From Pirellulaceae bacterium (GTDB lineage: Bacteria; Planctomycetota; Planctomycetia; Pirellulales; Pirellulaceae): DNA of 64,000 nt. Location of the stretch: the NCBI GenBank assembly GCA_018402565.1, contig JAGYIQ010000002.1:744001-808000 (forward strand). Direction: 5' to 3'. Position numbers and translations under genes: made by a program. A model generated the notes under the pieces. That model had not been told where the DNA came from and searched no databases. It saw only the letters and a list, made by a program, of their open reading frames with translations. Positions within the stretch are counted from its first letter, which is position 1. The number at the start of each line of letters is the position of its first letter. Below are positions 35,829-44,349 of the stretch, one piece after another.

Positions 35829-37049
35829 ATGGTGGAATGCAGAGCAAGATCCGGCCTGACCAAGCGACTCATCGTCTGCGGGCTGTGGGCCATGGGCCTG
35901 GTGGCGGTCGGCCAACATGCAGGTTTCGCTGCGGTAGCGTTGGCGTTGCCAGCGGTCAGCCAAGCGGAGGACGCTGTTGATCGCCCCGCCGGCTTGAAGG
36001 CGTCGTGGTGGACTCTCTGGCAAGACACGCCGGAGATCTTGCAGCGACTGCAAGACAACCGAGGGCAACGCAGTCAGCGGGAGCTGGACGCGATTCGCGA
36101 GCGGCGTGTTGGCAGTTACGAGCGGGAGCATCGAAATGTGCTGCGCGAACTGCAACCGCTGGTTACAACCGCCCAAGAGTCCACCTTTGAGGTTATCAAT
36201 CCAACTTATTGGGCGGCGATGGGGACCGTGATCACGGCCGACGGCTACGCGGTGACCAAGGCCAGCGAATTGGAGCAGGACCAGCCCATCAAGGCTCGGT
36301 TTGGCCCCAACCGAACCGTGAATGCGACCTTGGTGCGGATCGACACGGAAAACGACGTCGCGTTGTTGAAATTGGACGAGGGCACCTACCAGCCGATTCA
36401 ATTGGCGACGGCCGATCCGCTGCCTGGCCAAGTGCTGTTGTCACCGGGCGTACGCGAGCCAATCATGGCGATGGGCGTTTGCAGTTGTGAAGCCCGGACG
36501 CTGTTGCGGCGCAATCGCGGCCAAATTGGGGTGATGCCGCAGGAGGCTCCGGAGGGAATCGCAGTCTACCGTGTGCAGAGTGCCGCTTTCCGTGCCGGCT
36601 TGCGGGATGGCGACATCATCATGTCGGTTCAAGGTCGCGAGGTGAAAAAGGTCCCCGAGTTTGTCAGCCTGATTCGCAAGTACCAACCGGGCGACGAGTT
36701 GGTCGTGAAGACCAAACGCGGTGATGAAGTCTTGGACTTCCGCGTGCGATTGTCCAACGTCCGCAATTTGGGCGGCGAAGCCCCGCGGTTCGAGGCCATG
36801 AACCTGTTGGGCAGCATCAACAGCCAACGCGCCAATGCGTTCCCCTGGGCGTTGCAACATGATTCGCCGCTGTTGCCCGAGCAATGCGGCGGGCCTTTGG
36901 TGAACCTGTCCGGCCAAGTGGTCGGGATGAATATCGCGCGAGCCGGGCGAACGGCCAGTTACGCATTGACTGGCGAACACCTCCGCGAGGTCCTGAAAGG
37001 ATTGCAGATTCCCGGTTGGGAAACCGCGACTGCGACCATTGTCCCATAA
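35829..37049 (+). CDS. Trypsin-like fold protein with PDZ, catalytic triad degenerate
   Basis: 406 residues, exported (signal LIVCGLWAMGLVAVGQHAGF AAVALA). It keeps the S1C scaffold, but where active HtrA proteins have TAGHV it reads AVTKASELEQ, and where GDSGGPL is expected it reads EQCGGPLVNLSGQVVGMNI. So the His is Ser and the Ser is Cys, while the Asp region (ENDVALLKLD) remains. A PDZ domain sits inside (IAVYRVQSAAFRAGLRDGDI IMSVQGREVKKVPEF). It is probably a non-proteolytic binding or regulatory partner of the active protease encoded 14 bp upstream. AGGAG precedes the ATG. Confidence 0.82.
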   Translation: MVECRARSGLTKRLIVCGLWAMGLVAVGQHAGFAAVALALPAVSQAEDAVDRPAGLKASWWTLWQDTPEILQRLQDNRGQRSQRELDAIRERRVGSYEREHRNVLRELQPLVTTAQESTFEVINPTYWAAMGTVITADGYAVTKASELEQDQPIKARFGPNRTVNATLVRIDTENDVALLKLDEGTYQPIQLATADPLPGQVLLSPGVREPIMAMGVCSCEARTLLRRNRGQIGVMPQEAPEGIAVYRVQSAAFRAGLRDGDIIMSVQGREVKKVPEFVSLIRKYQPGDELVVKTKRGDEVLDFRVRLSNVRNLGGEAPRFEAMNLLGSINSQRANAFPWALQHDSPLLPEQCGGPLVNLSGQVVGMNIARAGRTASYALTGEHLREVLKGLQIPGWETATATIVP

Positions 37050-37061
37050 CCAAGCATCGTA

Positions 37062-37262
37062 AGCGGTACTCGTACTCAGCGCAGCGGGACTCGTATTCAT
37101 ACTCAGCGCAGCGGTACTCGTACTCAGCGCAGCGGTACTCGTACTCGAGTATTTCGAGTACGAGTACGAGTCAAGCTGCAATAGTGAGCCAGGGCGTCAT
37201 GACTGACCTCTCCGCTCGAAATGCTTGACGCATTCCGCTACCCATTTCGCAACGTCCGGTCT
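37062..37262. repeat. Intergenic composite repeat, copy 1
   Basis: Contains tandem cagcgcagcggtactcgtac units, then the palindrome tactcgagtatttcgagta, gagtacgagtcaagctgcaa, gtcatgactgacctctccgc and tcgaaatgcttgacgcattc. A second copy of the whole string lies at 37560-37735. No protein is encoded. Confidence 0.85.
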
Positions 37263-37559
37263 CTGTAGCCAATAGAGCTTGCGGACTTATTGCGGAAGCA
37301 ATCAGCGCGGTGAGAAATCATACTCAGCGCGCGAGAAGCGAAAGCAACAAGCTGGTTTCGAGCACGATTACGAGTACACCATCGCACTCGAGTACACAAT
37401 CGTGCTCGCGCTATCGCTGGTAATCGTAATCGACTGCAGTCCTGTCGGATCACGAACCCGCACAACCAGCAACGGTTGGACACAGCCGTCGATCGTCGGG
37501 GGCCCGATCGGCGAGAAGCAAAAGCGACGGGGTGTTTTCGAGTAGGATTACGAGCACGA
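37263..37559. other. Spacer between composite repeats
   Basis: About 300 bp between the two repeat copies, containing further degenerate gagtac/agcacgag stretches. No gene or site supported. Confidence 0.4.
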
Positions 37560-37735
37560 GCACGAGCACGAGTACGAGTACGAAGCTCGCAGCGGTACTC
37601 GTACTCAGCGCAGCGGTACTCGTATTCCAGTATTTCGAGTACGAGTACGAGTCAAGCTGCAATGGTGAGATAGGGCGTCATGACTGACCTCTCCGCTCGA
37701 AATGCTTGACGCATTCCGCTACCCATTTCGCGACG
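37560..37735. repeat. Intergenic composite repeat, copy 2
   Basis: Same order of elements as 37062-37262: gagcacgagcacgagtacga, gcagcggtactcgtactcag, the palindromic middle, ggcgtcatgactgacctctc and atgcttgacgcattccgcta. Sequence identity to copy 1 in the shared parts is above 90% by eye. Confidence 0.85.
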
Positions 37736-37741
37736 CCCGTT

Positions 37742-37821
37742 CTCACCACTCACCACTCACCACTCACCACTCACCACTCACCACTCACCACTCACCACTC
37801 ACCACTCACCACTCACCACTC
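37742..37821. repeat. 9-bp tandem repeat (ctcaccact)
   Basis: About nine perfect copies of ctcaccact directly before the ribosome-binding site of the next gene (GGGAG at about 37830). Slippage here could alter leader length or expression of that gene. Confidence 0.95.
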
Positions 37822-37844
37822 AGCATCTTGCGGGAGACAGCGCG

Positions 37845-39416
37845 ATGACATCACGATTGGCTCGGCGGCATTTCATAGCGGGGACGGCCAGCAGTCCGCT
37901 GTTGTCGAACTTTCTGACGCGGTGGTTGGGAGGCTTGGAAGAGCGGGCGACGGGACCAGCGTTTGCTGGGGTCGGGAACGTATCGCAACCGCCTATTGGC
38001 TTGGCTGACGACCTAAGAGAGGTGCGCTTTCACGATGAGATCGAACCGTGGGTGCGGGTCTTGGAGGAGACGCCGCGGGACGAGCTGATTGGGCGGATGG
38101 CGCGGGAAGTGGCAGCGGGTCAGATCGGTTATCGGCAACTGTTGGCCGCGTTGTTCTTGGCGGGAGTACGGAACATCCAACCGCGGCCGTCGGTGGGCTT
38201 CAAGTTCCACGCCGTGTTGGTGGTCAACTCGGCTCATCTGGCCAGTCTGGATGCGCCCGCGGCACAGCGTTGGCTGCCGATCTTCTGGGCCTTGGATAGC
38301 TTCAAGGCGTCTCAGGCGCGAGATATTGTCGAGGGCAATTGGACGATGGCCGCGGTTGACGAGTCGCGTTTGCCGGCCGAGGGGCAAGCGATCACAGCCT
38401 TCCGCGGCGCGATCGAGAAGTGGGATGAAGGCGAGTTGGATGTGGCGACGGCGGCGTTGACTCGATGGCACACATCGGGCGAGATCTTCGATCTGTATGC
38501 CGAATATGCGGCACGCGACTTTCGCAGCATTGGCCACAAGGTCATTTATTTGGCCAACTGCTATCGCACCTTGGAGACGATCGGCTGGCAGCATGCGGAA
38601 CCGGTGCTGCGGAGCTTGAGTTACGCGTTGGCGAATCATGTGGGCGACCCGAATCCCGCGACCAGTGACTTGCCAGCGGATCGTGATGGTCGGGAGAACT
38701 GGCCGTTGGCTGAGCAACTGCGCGGCGATTGGATGGTGGGCCGTATCGACGATGGCGCGACGACGGAACTGTTGCTGGCGTTGCGACAGTGTTCACCCAC
38801 TGAGGCCAGTCGCTTGGTGTTTGAGCAATTGCAGCGGGGCGTCTCCCCGGTTTCGATTTACGATGGACTGTTCAACTTTGCCGCCGAGTTGACGATGCGG
38901 CAGCCGGCGATTGTGCCGCTGCACGCGGTGACGACGACCAATGCGATTCACTACGTGTTTCGCAAGGTGCGCAGCCCGCGCACGCGAGCCTGGTTGTTGC
39001 TGCAGAACGCCGCCTTTTTGCCCCACTTCCGCCAAGAATCGCAACGCCGGGGTGGCTTGGCCGATCGCTGGGTGGAACAATTTGTGACCGCGGACCCGGT
39101 GGCCGATCCCAGCCAGACACCCAGCGAGGTGTTCGCGGAGTTAGGGCGACAACCGATGGCGGCGGCCCAGCGAGCGTTCAACTTCTTGCAGCAGGGGCAC
39201 GGTGTGTATCCCTTGATTCAGCAGGCTCGCGAGTTGATCTTTCTCAAGGGCAATGACTCGCACGATTACAAGTACAGTTCGGCGGTGTTGGAGGATTATT
39301 TCCAACTGAGCCCGGGTTGGCGGGACCGTTATCTGGCGGCCTCGCTGTTCAAGATGCGGCACGCGCAGGAGGGAACCACGGGGCTGATGCAAAAGATCCA
39401 GCAAGCCCTGGGCTGA
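37845..39416 (+). CDS. Conserved protein of unknown function with Tat-like N-terminus
   Basis: 523 residues. The start MTSRLARRHFIAGTA has a twin-arginine followed by a short hydrophobic region, which may be a weak Tat signal. The rest is alpha-helical and soluble, with long helix-rich stretches (ELIGRMAREVAAGQIGYRQL LAALFLAGVR, YANCYRTLET-like region, SPRTRAWLLLQNAAFLPHF). Several well-spaced His (GFKFHAVLVVN, SIGHKVIYLANC, PLHAVTT) suggest a buried functional site, but I cannot name the family. GGGAG lies nine bases upstream of the ATG. The gene is flanked by repeats on the left and a convergent gene on the right. Confidence 0.8.
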   Translation: MTSRLARRHFIAGTASSPLLSNFLTRWLGGLEERATGPAFAGVGNVSQPPIGLADDLREVRFHDEIEPWVRVLEETPRDELIGRMAREVAAGQIGYRQLLAALFLAGVRNIQPRPSVGFKFHAVLVVNSAHLASLDAPAAQRWLPIFWALDSFKASQARDIVEGNWTMAAVDESRLPAEGQAITAFRGAIEKWDEGELDVATAALTRWHTSGEIFDLYAEYAARDFRSIGHKVIYLANCYRTLETIGWQHAEPVLRSLSYALANHVGDPNPATSDLPADRDGRENWPLAEQLRGDWMVGRIDDGATTELLLALRQCSPTEASRLVFEQLQRGVSPVSIYDGLFNFAAELTMRQPAIVPLHAVTTTNAIHYVFRKVRSPRTRAWLLLQNAAFLPHFRQESQRRGGLADRWVEQFVTADPVADPSQTPSEVFAELGRQPMAAAQRAFNFLQQGHGVYPLIQQARELIFLKGNDSHDYKYSSAVLEDYFQLSPGWRDRYLAASLFKMRHAQEGTTGLMQKIQQALG

Positions 39417-39424
39417 CCGCGGCG

Positions 39425-40723
39425 TTAGAACTGGCGATAGAACCGGGCCAAGCGAGCCGCAAACTCTGCGCTGGAGCCGGGCATCAACTGTCCGAAGTCG
39501 CTGCGGCGTTGAGCGGCGGGGACGGCCTCGAAGGGCGGGTGTCGATTGAGTTGTTGCAGATACAGCGCCCACGCATCTGGAGCCTGCTCCAACCAGTAGA
39601 AAGCCATGCCCCAAGCCAAGGCGTAAGCTCGATCGGGATCACGGCGAAACATCTCATCATCCGCCAACAATTGGGCGATATCGCGAGCGAAACCGGGCTG
39701 GCGACTGTAGTCTTGGAACAGGCGACAATGGACGGGGTTCAGGCGATCGCGGATACCTCGAGACCGGCGATGGTCGGCCAAACCGTCCGTCTCGAACGCA
39801 GACGCCAGGCCTTCGGAGACCCACATGGGCGGTGGCACCGTGCGGCGGTGTAATCCAACATTAAAAGCAATCTGATGAAACGCTTCATGAAAGACGGTGG
39901 CCAGATCCAAGGACGCGTTGCTGTCGCCCTCCTTGCCACGACCGTCGCTGGTGTCGTACATGATGACGCGATTGGAATTGACGCTGTAATAAGCCAGGAT
40001 ATTGTCAGTTAGTGGCTCTTGTTGCTTGGCGGCGTAGTTCAACATGGCTTGGCGGGATGGCAGTACGATTGCCACCAACGGGAAGCTGGGCTCGCGCCAG
40101 GGGATCCGCCGAGCCGAGCAGTAGGTTTGCACGTTGCCGTAGAATTGTTGCATGGAGCGGGCCCAATCGCGGGTCGAACCTCGCGGCTGAACGACGACAA
40201 ATTGAGCGGAACCGCGGACGACAAACGCCGAGCCGAACTCGCGTGACAATTCGGCCTGCAGCTCCGCCGCCGACAGCGGTCGCAGACGGCCGGGCAGGGA
40301 GGCATGCCCCAACTGTTCCCGCCAGGGCAAGTAGTGCAGCACGCCGCGATTGGACAGCATTGCCACTTGAAAGTCGTCCCAACCGAGGACGCGGCCGACG
40401 ATCTCTCGCTCAGGCAAACGCACCTGCAGCACTTGATTGACGCGGAGATCGGGAATTTTGGTGGGGGCGGTGGAGGAGAACGACCCGTGACCGCTGTGCA
40501 GCCCGCGCCCGCGGTGCAGCGTGGTGTCTGCCGGTGCGTTGGTCTCGGACGCTGCCTGACTGGCAGCATCCGCTTTGGCGGCCGGTGCGCGGTGCGACGA
40601 CTCGCCCAGCCGTTCGACTCCAGGCTGGAATCGGGGCGCGACCGCGGGACGCTGTCCCAATCCCCACAGGCCGATGGCACAGGACGTGGCAAACACCAAA
40701 AACATCAGGACAAATCGGTCCAT
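39425..40723 (-). CDS. DUF1570 protein, probable zinc metallopeptidase-like
   Basis: 432 residues. An N-terminal membrane or signal segment (FVLMFLVFATSCAIGLWGLG) is followed by a variable region, then a short SH3-like stretch (IPDLRVNQVLQVRLPEREIV). The C-terminal half carries ATVFHEAFHQIAFNVGLHRR (HExxH) and PPMWVSEGLASAFETDG with a downstream Glu. This is the gluzincin-like arrangement of the DUF1570 family, which is abundant in planctomycetes. Proteolytic activity is unproven. The gene converges on the plus-strand gene ending at 39416, leaving only eight bases between stops. Confidence 0.85.
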   Translation of the reverse strand: MDRFVLMFLVFATSCAIGLWGLGQRPAVAPRFQPGVERLGESSHRAPAAKADAASQAASETNAPADTTLHRGRGLHSGHGSFSSTAPTKIPDLRVNQVLQVRLPEREIVGRVLGWDDFQVAMLSNRGVLHYLPWREQLGHASLPGRLRPLSAAELQAELSREFGSAFVVRGSAQFVVVQPRGSTRDWARSMQQFYGNVQTYCSARRIPWREPSFPLVAIVLPSRQAMLNYAAKQQEPLTDNILAYYSVNSNRVIMYDTSDGRGKEGDSNASLDLATVFHEAFHQIAFNVGLHRRTVPPPMWVSEGLASAFETDGLADHRRSRGIRDRLNPVHCRLFQDYSRQPGFARDIAQLLADDEMFRRDPDRAYALAWGMAFYWLEQAPDAWALYLQQLNRHPPFEAVPAAQRRSDFGQLMPGSSAEFAARLARFYRQF

Positions 40724-40800
40724 GCCATCACTCTCGTCAAGTTATCAACCGTTCACGACCTGGAGGCCGACTGCTTGGTCAACGTTTAATTTTGGGAACG

Positions 40801-40883
40801 GTGTGGTAAAGGGGTCAGGCGTCAATTGCCGGAAAGGCCCTGCGGGTGCTTCGCACAATTGACGCCTGACCCCTTTACCACAC
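40801..40883. repeat. Perfect 28-bp inverted repeat (REP/MITE-like hairpin)
   Basis: Arms at 40801-40828 and 40856-40883 are perfectly complementary over 28 bp (beginning gtgtggtaaaggggtcaggc), with a 27-base loop. The aaggggtcagg core is like REP-type elements mobilised by REP-associated transposases. It stands in the gap between two divergent genes, with no coding sequence. Confidence 0.92.
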
Positions 40884-41050
40884 GCCAAGGTTCGGCTGTG
40901 ACAAAGCACGACGCTCAAATCTAGGTTGTGGTCCCAGCCGACTGGGGCCGGTTTCTCTGCACGCGCCGCTTCGCCTCTGAGTCGGTTTCCGGTTATGATG
41001 ATTGTGATGAACGGTGGGCAGTGGTGGGTTTATGGCGAGGACAGACAAAG

Positions 41051-42448
41051 ATGCACAATTGGACAGTCGATCAGGTCCGACGACGACTTTGTGCCAGCGT
41101 GATGCGGGGTTTACCGGCGGCGTTGGTGCTCTGCAGCGGCCTGCTTGGCCTCGGCTTGCCGACCCCTTGGGCCGCTGGCAGTGGCAGTCTGGCCGGCTGG
41201 CAAGAGGAAGCCGCGACCGACAACGCCGCGAAACCGGACCCGGAACTGCAACGCCGCGTGCGTTTGCTGCAACGGCAATTGAACGCCGACACCTTGGAGC
41301 AGCGGGAGGAGGCCGAACAAACACTGTTGGCCTTGGGCACCCGGGCGCTGGATTACCTACCGCCAGAGACCGAGAGCCAAGGAGCGGAACTCCGCGCTCG
41401 ACTGACACGAATTCGCCTGAGTTTGGAGGAGCGGGCGGCGGGGGAGATCAACCAACCGATTGGCGTGCAGTTGCAGGGCGAATTCAGCCTGCCGGAGTTG
41501 CTGCAGGCGTTGCAACAACAGACGGGCAATCCGCCCATAAGGTTGCCGCAAGGCGCGGAACAGCAATTGTCGGTGGACTGGTCCGCCAAGGATTTTTGGC
41601 CTGCGTTGGACGAAGTCTTGGACCAGGCTCAATTGTCGATCGCCGAGGATAACAATCGCAAACGGGGCCTGGTGTTGCAACCGGCGGTCGAGGCGTCGTC
41701 GCGTCGCCAGCGGGCGTCTTACCACGGGGCTTTCCGCACCAGTCCGCGACGGTTGCAGTTCAACCGCGACTTCAACAGTTCGCGACCCGGTCAACTGTTG
41801 TTCACGGTGCACTTGGAATGGGAACCCAAACTGAGGGTCATCCTCTTGGACTTGCCGCTGGATGGCGTCGAGTTGCAGCATCCCACCGAGCCGGATCGAC
41901 GGTTGGCGGTCGGAGGTGCGGGCCAGAGGGTGGGCTTTGGCGTGGCTCACGAACGGTCATCCGCCGAGGTTTCTTTCTCGTTGCCGGACGTGACCGAGTG
42001 GCAGACGCCGACGGTCGATGTCCGCGGCCAATTCAAACTGTTGGTGGCTGGCCGCGAGGAGACCTTTCGTTTCGAGAATCTTCCGTCGGCACTGAAAGAT
42101 AAACAGCAAATAGAAAAATCAGGCATCAAAGTCAAACTGGAGGAGGTCGCTTATGATGAGCACCTGATGCTGATCAAGGTGGGCATTGAATTTTCGGACG
42201 CCAAACAGAGCCTCGAGTCCCACTTGGGGTGGATCTATCAGAACGTGATCGAACTCCGCAATCCGGAGGGACAAGCCTTCAACTTCCTGACCATCGAATC
42301 GGGCGGGCGACGTCCGCAGGGCCTGGCGTTGATCTATTTGTTCGATCGAGTCGAAGACCTGACCGGCTGGGAACTGGTCTATCGCAGTCCCGGCATCCTG
42401 CTGGAAACCCAAGTCCCTTTTCTATTAAAGGAAGTTCCTCTGCAATAA
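41051..42448 (+). CDS. Secreted protein of unknown function
   Basis: 465 residues from ATG 41051 (GAGGA ten bases upstream). The frame is open earlier, but this start gives a proper signal peptide (ASVMRGLPAALVLCSGLLGL GLPTPWAAG). A helical, probably coiled-coil segment follows (DPELQRRVRLLQRQLNADTL EQREEAEQTL). After it comes a small alpha/beta part (GEFSLPELLQALQQQTGNPP IRLPQG) reminiscent of secretin-type N-terminal domains, then a beta-rich C-terminal half (DGVELQHPTEPDRRLAVGG, IEFSDAKQSLESHLGWIYQN). No enzyme motif is seen. The next gene starts 20 bp later, so the two are likely co-transcribed, and both products are envelope proteins. Confidence 0.75.
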   Translation: MHNWTVDQVRRRLCASVMRGLPAALVLCSGLLGLGLPTPWAAGSGSLAGWQEEAATDNAAKPDPELQRRVRLLQRQLNADTLEQREEAEQTLLALGTRALDYLPPETESQGAELRARLTRIRLSLEERAAGEINQPIGVQLQGEFSLPELLQALQQQTGNPPIRLPQGAEQQLSVDWSAKDFWPALDEVLDQAQLSIAEDNNRKRGLVLQPAVEASSRRQRASYHGAFRTSPRRLQFNRDFNSSRPGQLLFTVHLEWEPKLRVILLDLPLDGVELQHPTEPDRRLAVGGAGQRVGFGVAHERSSAEVSFSLPDVTEWQTPTVDVRGQFKLLVAGREETFRFENLPSALKDKQQIEKSGIKVKLEEVAYDEHLMLIKVGIEFSDAKQSLESHLGWIYQNVIELRNPEGQAFNFLTIESGGRRPQGLALIYLFDRVEDLTGWELVYRSPGILLETQVPFLLKEVPLQ

Positions 42449-42468
42449 TCGGCAAAGGACACACAACG

Positions 42469-43683
42469 ATGACCAAGGACCGGGCCCTATCGCCAGCCAT
42501 CGCTCACTCGCGAGTTGTCTGGACTGCTGTGGTGTTTTTTCTCCTGGCGGGTTCGATTGAGAACAGTGCCGCATCGCGCCGGGAGCCTATCGGCACTCCG
42601 ATGTCTGCAGCCAGCGGAACGCAGGACTCGCGGAGTCAGGAGCGGGTCGCTGACGCGAGTGATGAGCCACGCCAGTCGCCCGCCGGGCCGACGTGGGCCT
42701 TTGTTCAGGGACTCCCGATCGGTGACGGCGAGGTTCGCTTCTTGCTGGGCCGTTTGGACCCTGCCACCACCGGACAGCGGGCTGCGTTGGATGCCTGGTT
42801 GGCGGACGCCGCGGCGGACGCTCCCACCGAGCGACCCGCCCTGCCCTCCGAGGTCGTTCAAGCGACGGTCGAACAGTGGATCGAGCGATTGGTCGTGTTG
42901 GCCTTTTTGGAACGCCAGCAGATGGCCAGTTCGCCCGAGCGGGTCGCCGCCGAGCTCGAGACACTGGACAAGCAACTGCGCGAGTTGGGTTCCAGTTTGC
43001 CGGCGTATTGCGGCAAGTCGGGGATCCGGCGCGAGGCGTTGGAGCGGCACTTGCAGTGGGAACTGAGTTGGAATCGCTATGTCGTTCGGCGGGTGACGGA
43101 TGAATCGTTGGAGAAGTTCTTCGATCTGTACCCGGCCGAGTTCGATGGCCGTCGACGGCGGGTGGCCCACATCGCGCTCCTGTGGGATACCGCGGCGGAC
43201 GACGGGAACATCGCGTCAGCGGATGGGGACGTACCAGCCTCGCCCCCGACGATCCCCTGGCCTCGCCCGCTGCCGGCGGGAGCGGCAGAGCGGATCGAGG
43301 CATTGGAGCAGGTTCGCCAGCGAATCGTGGCGGGGGACATGACGTTCGCCGAGGCGGCCGCCCAGTACTCCCAGGGGGCCTCGGCCGCGGACGGTGGCGA
43401 CTTGGGCTGGACGTTGCGTGCAGGCCCCCTGTCGGAAGCCGTGTCGCAAGTCGCCTTTCGGCTAAAAATGGGCGAAATTAGCCCGCCGATCGTCTCGCCG
43501 CATGGCGTTCATTTGCTCATGGTGTTGGCGGAAGAGCCCGGCCAACGCTCGTTCGAACAGGTCAAGGAACAGGTCAAGCAGGTGGCGATTGGCGAACTGT
43601 GGCAGACCATTCTGAGGCAAGAATCCCCGCGTCTTTCGATCGAATTTCGACCGCCGCAGCGCAGGAAAGTGCCAGGAAACTAA
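42469..43683 (+). CDS. Parvulin-type peptidyl-prolyl isomerase (SurA/PpiC-like), exported
   Basis: 404 residues from ATG 42469 with AAAGGA upstream. An N-terminal hydrophobic segment (VVWTAVVFFLLAGSIENSAA) exports or anchors it. A helical SurA-N-like region (residues about 110-225) precedes the rotamase domain, which shows RRRVAHIALLWDT, RIVAGDMTFAEAAAQYSQGA, SAADGGDLGWTLRAGPLSEA and ISPPIVSPHGVHLLMVLAEE, all typical of PpiC. It should assist folding of exported proteins. It follows the secreted protein at 41051-42448 by 20 bp; joint expression and client-chaperone cooperation are plausible. Confidence 0.88.
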   Translation: MTKDRALSPAIAHSRVVWTAVVFFLLAGSIENSAASRREPIGTPMSAASGTQDSRSQERVADASDEPRQSPAGPTWAFVQGLPIGDGEVRFLLGRLDPATTGQRAALDAWLADAAADAPTERPALPSEVVQATVEQWIERLVVLAFLERQQMASSPERVAAELETLDKQLRELGSSLPAYCGKSGIRREALERHLQWELSWNRYVVRRVTDESLEKFFDLYPAEFDGRRRRVAHIALLWDTAADDGNIASADGDVPASPPTIPWPRPLPAGAAERIEALEQVRQRIVAGDMTFAEAAAQYSQGASAADGGDLGWTLRAGPLSEAVSQVAFRLKMGEISPPIVSPHGVHLLMVLAEEPGQRSFEQVKEQVKQVAIGELWQTILRQESPRLSIEFRPPQRRKVPGN

Positions 43684-43957
43684 TGGGGCTGGATCCGCCT
43701 GTGTCGTTTCGGCACACCTAACATGCACTTTAGCTGCATTCGCCCACAGGGGCTTGAATTTCCGTGATTCCGTCGGGGAATGATTCTGCCGAAAATATTC
43801 CGTGCACCGACAAATTTAGACTTTTTTGGTCGTTTATTGACCTAAACTCTCTGGCAACCCGTGTGGTTTCCGTTAAGATGGTCCGACAGGCGGATCATGA
43901 CGGTGAGATGCATGACTTGGCTGGGATTTACGCCCTTGAGGCGTAACGATTTGTAAC

Positions 43958-44230
43958 ATGAGTTCATCGATCGCAAACATCTCACAGTCGCGAAAGGCAG
44001 GTAAATCCGCGGTCATGTCCGAGTCCGAACCCGAGCGAATCAAGCCTGAGCAGCCGGCTGGGCCCCGCGACAAGTCTGTTTTGTTCTGCGAATCTTGCTA
44101 CCGTTACGACAAGCACATTCCAGTTAAAGTTTCCCCCGTCTTCAAGATCCTGTTGGTGATCTGCACGGCGGGTTTGGCCTTGATCTTTTGGCCGAAACGC
44201 TGTAGTTGCTGTGGGTCGGTCCGGTTTTAA
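43958..44230 (+). CDS. Small membrane-associated zinc-ribbon protein, LITAF-like layout
   Basis: 90 residues, or about 71 if the in-frame ATG at 44015 is used. The C-terminal part has a CxxC (FCESCYRYDKHIPVKV), a hydrophobic stretch (VFKILLVICTAGLALIFWP) and a second Cys pair (KRCSCCGSVRF). Two Cys pairs flanking one hydrophobic helix is the plan of LITAF-type domains, in which the helix inserts into one membrane face and the cysteines bind one zinc. This is an analogy from layout, not a proven homology. The 275 bp upstream contain no recognisable promoter. Confidence 0.6.
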   Translation: MSSSIANISQSRKAGKSAVMSESEPERIKPEQPAGPRDKSVLFCESCYRYDKHIPVKVSPVFKILLVICTAGLALIFWPKRCSCCGSVRF

Positions 44231-44349
44231 TCCGATTCTGCGGCTGGCTCGTCCGGTAGCTGGCTCGTCCGGCGACTCTGCTAGGCAGAACCGCGGATTG
44301 GCCGACCCCACTTTGCCCCGCAACGGCCATCCTGCCAATTTTTGTCACC

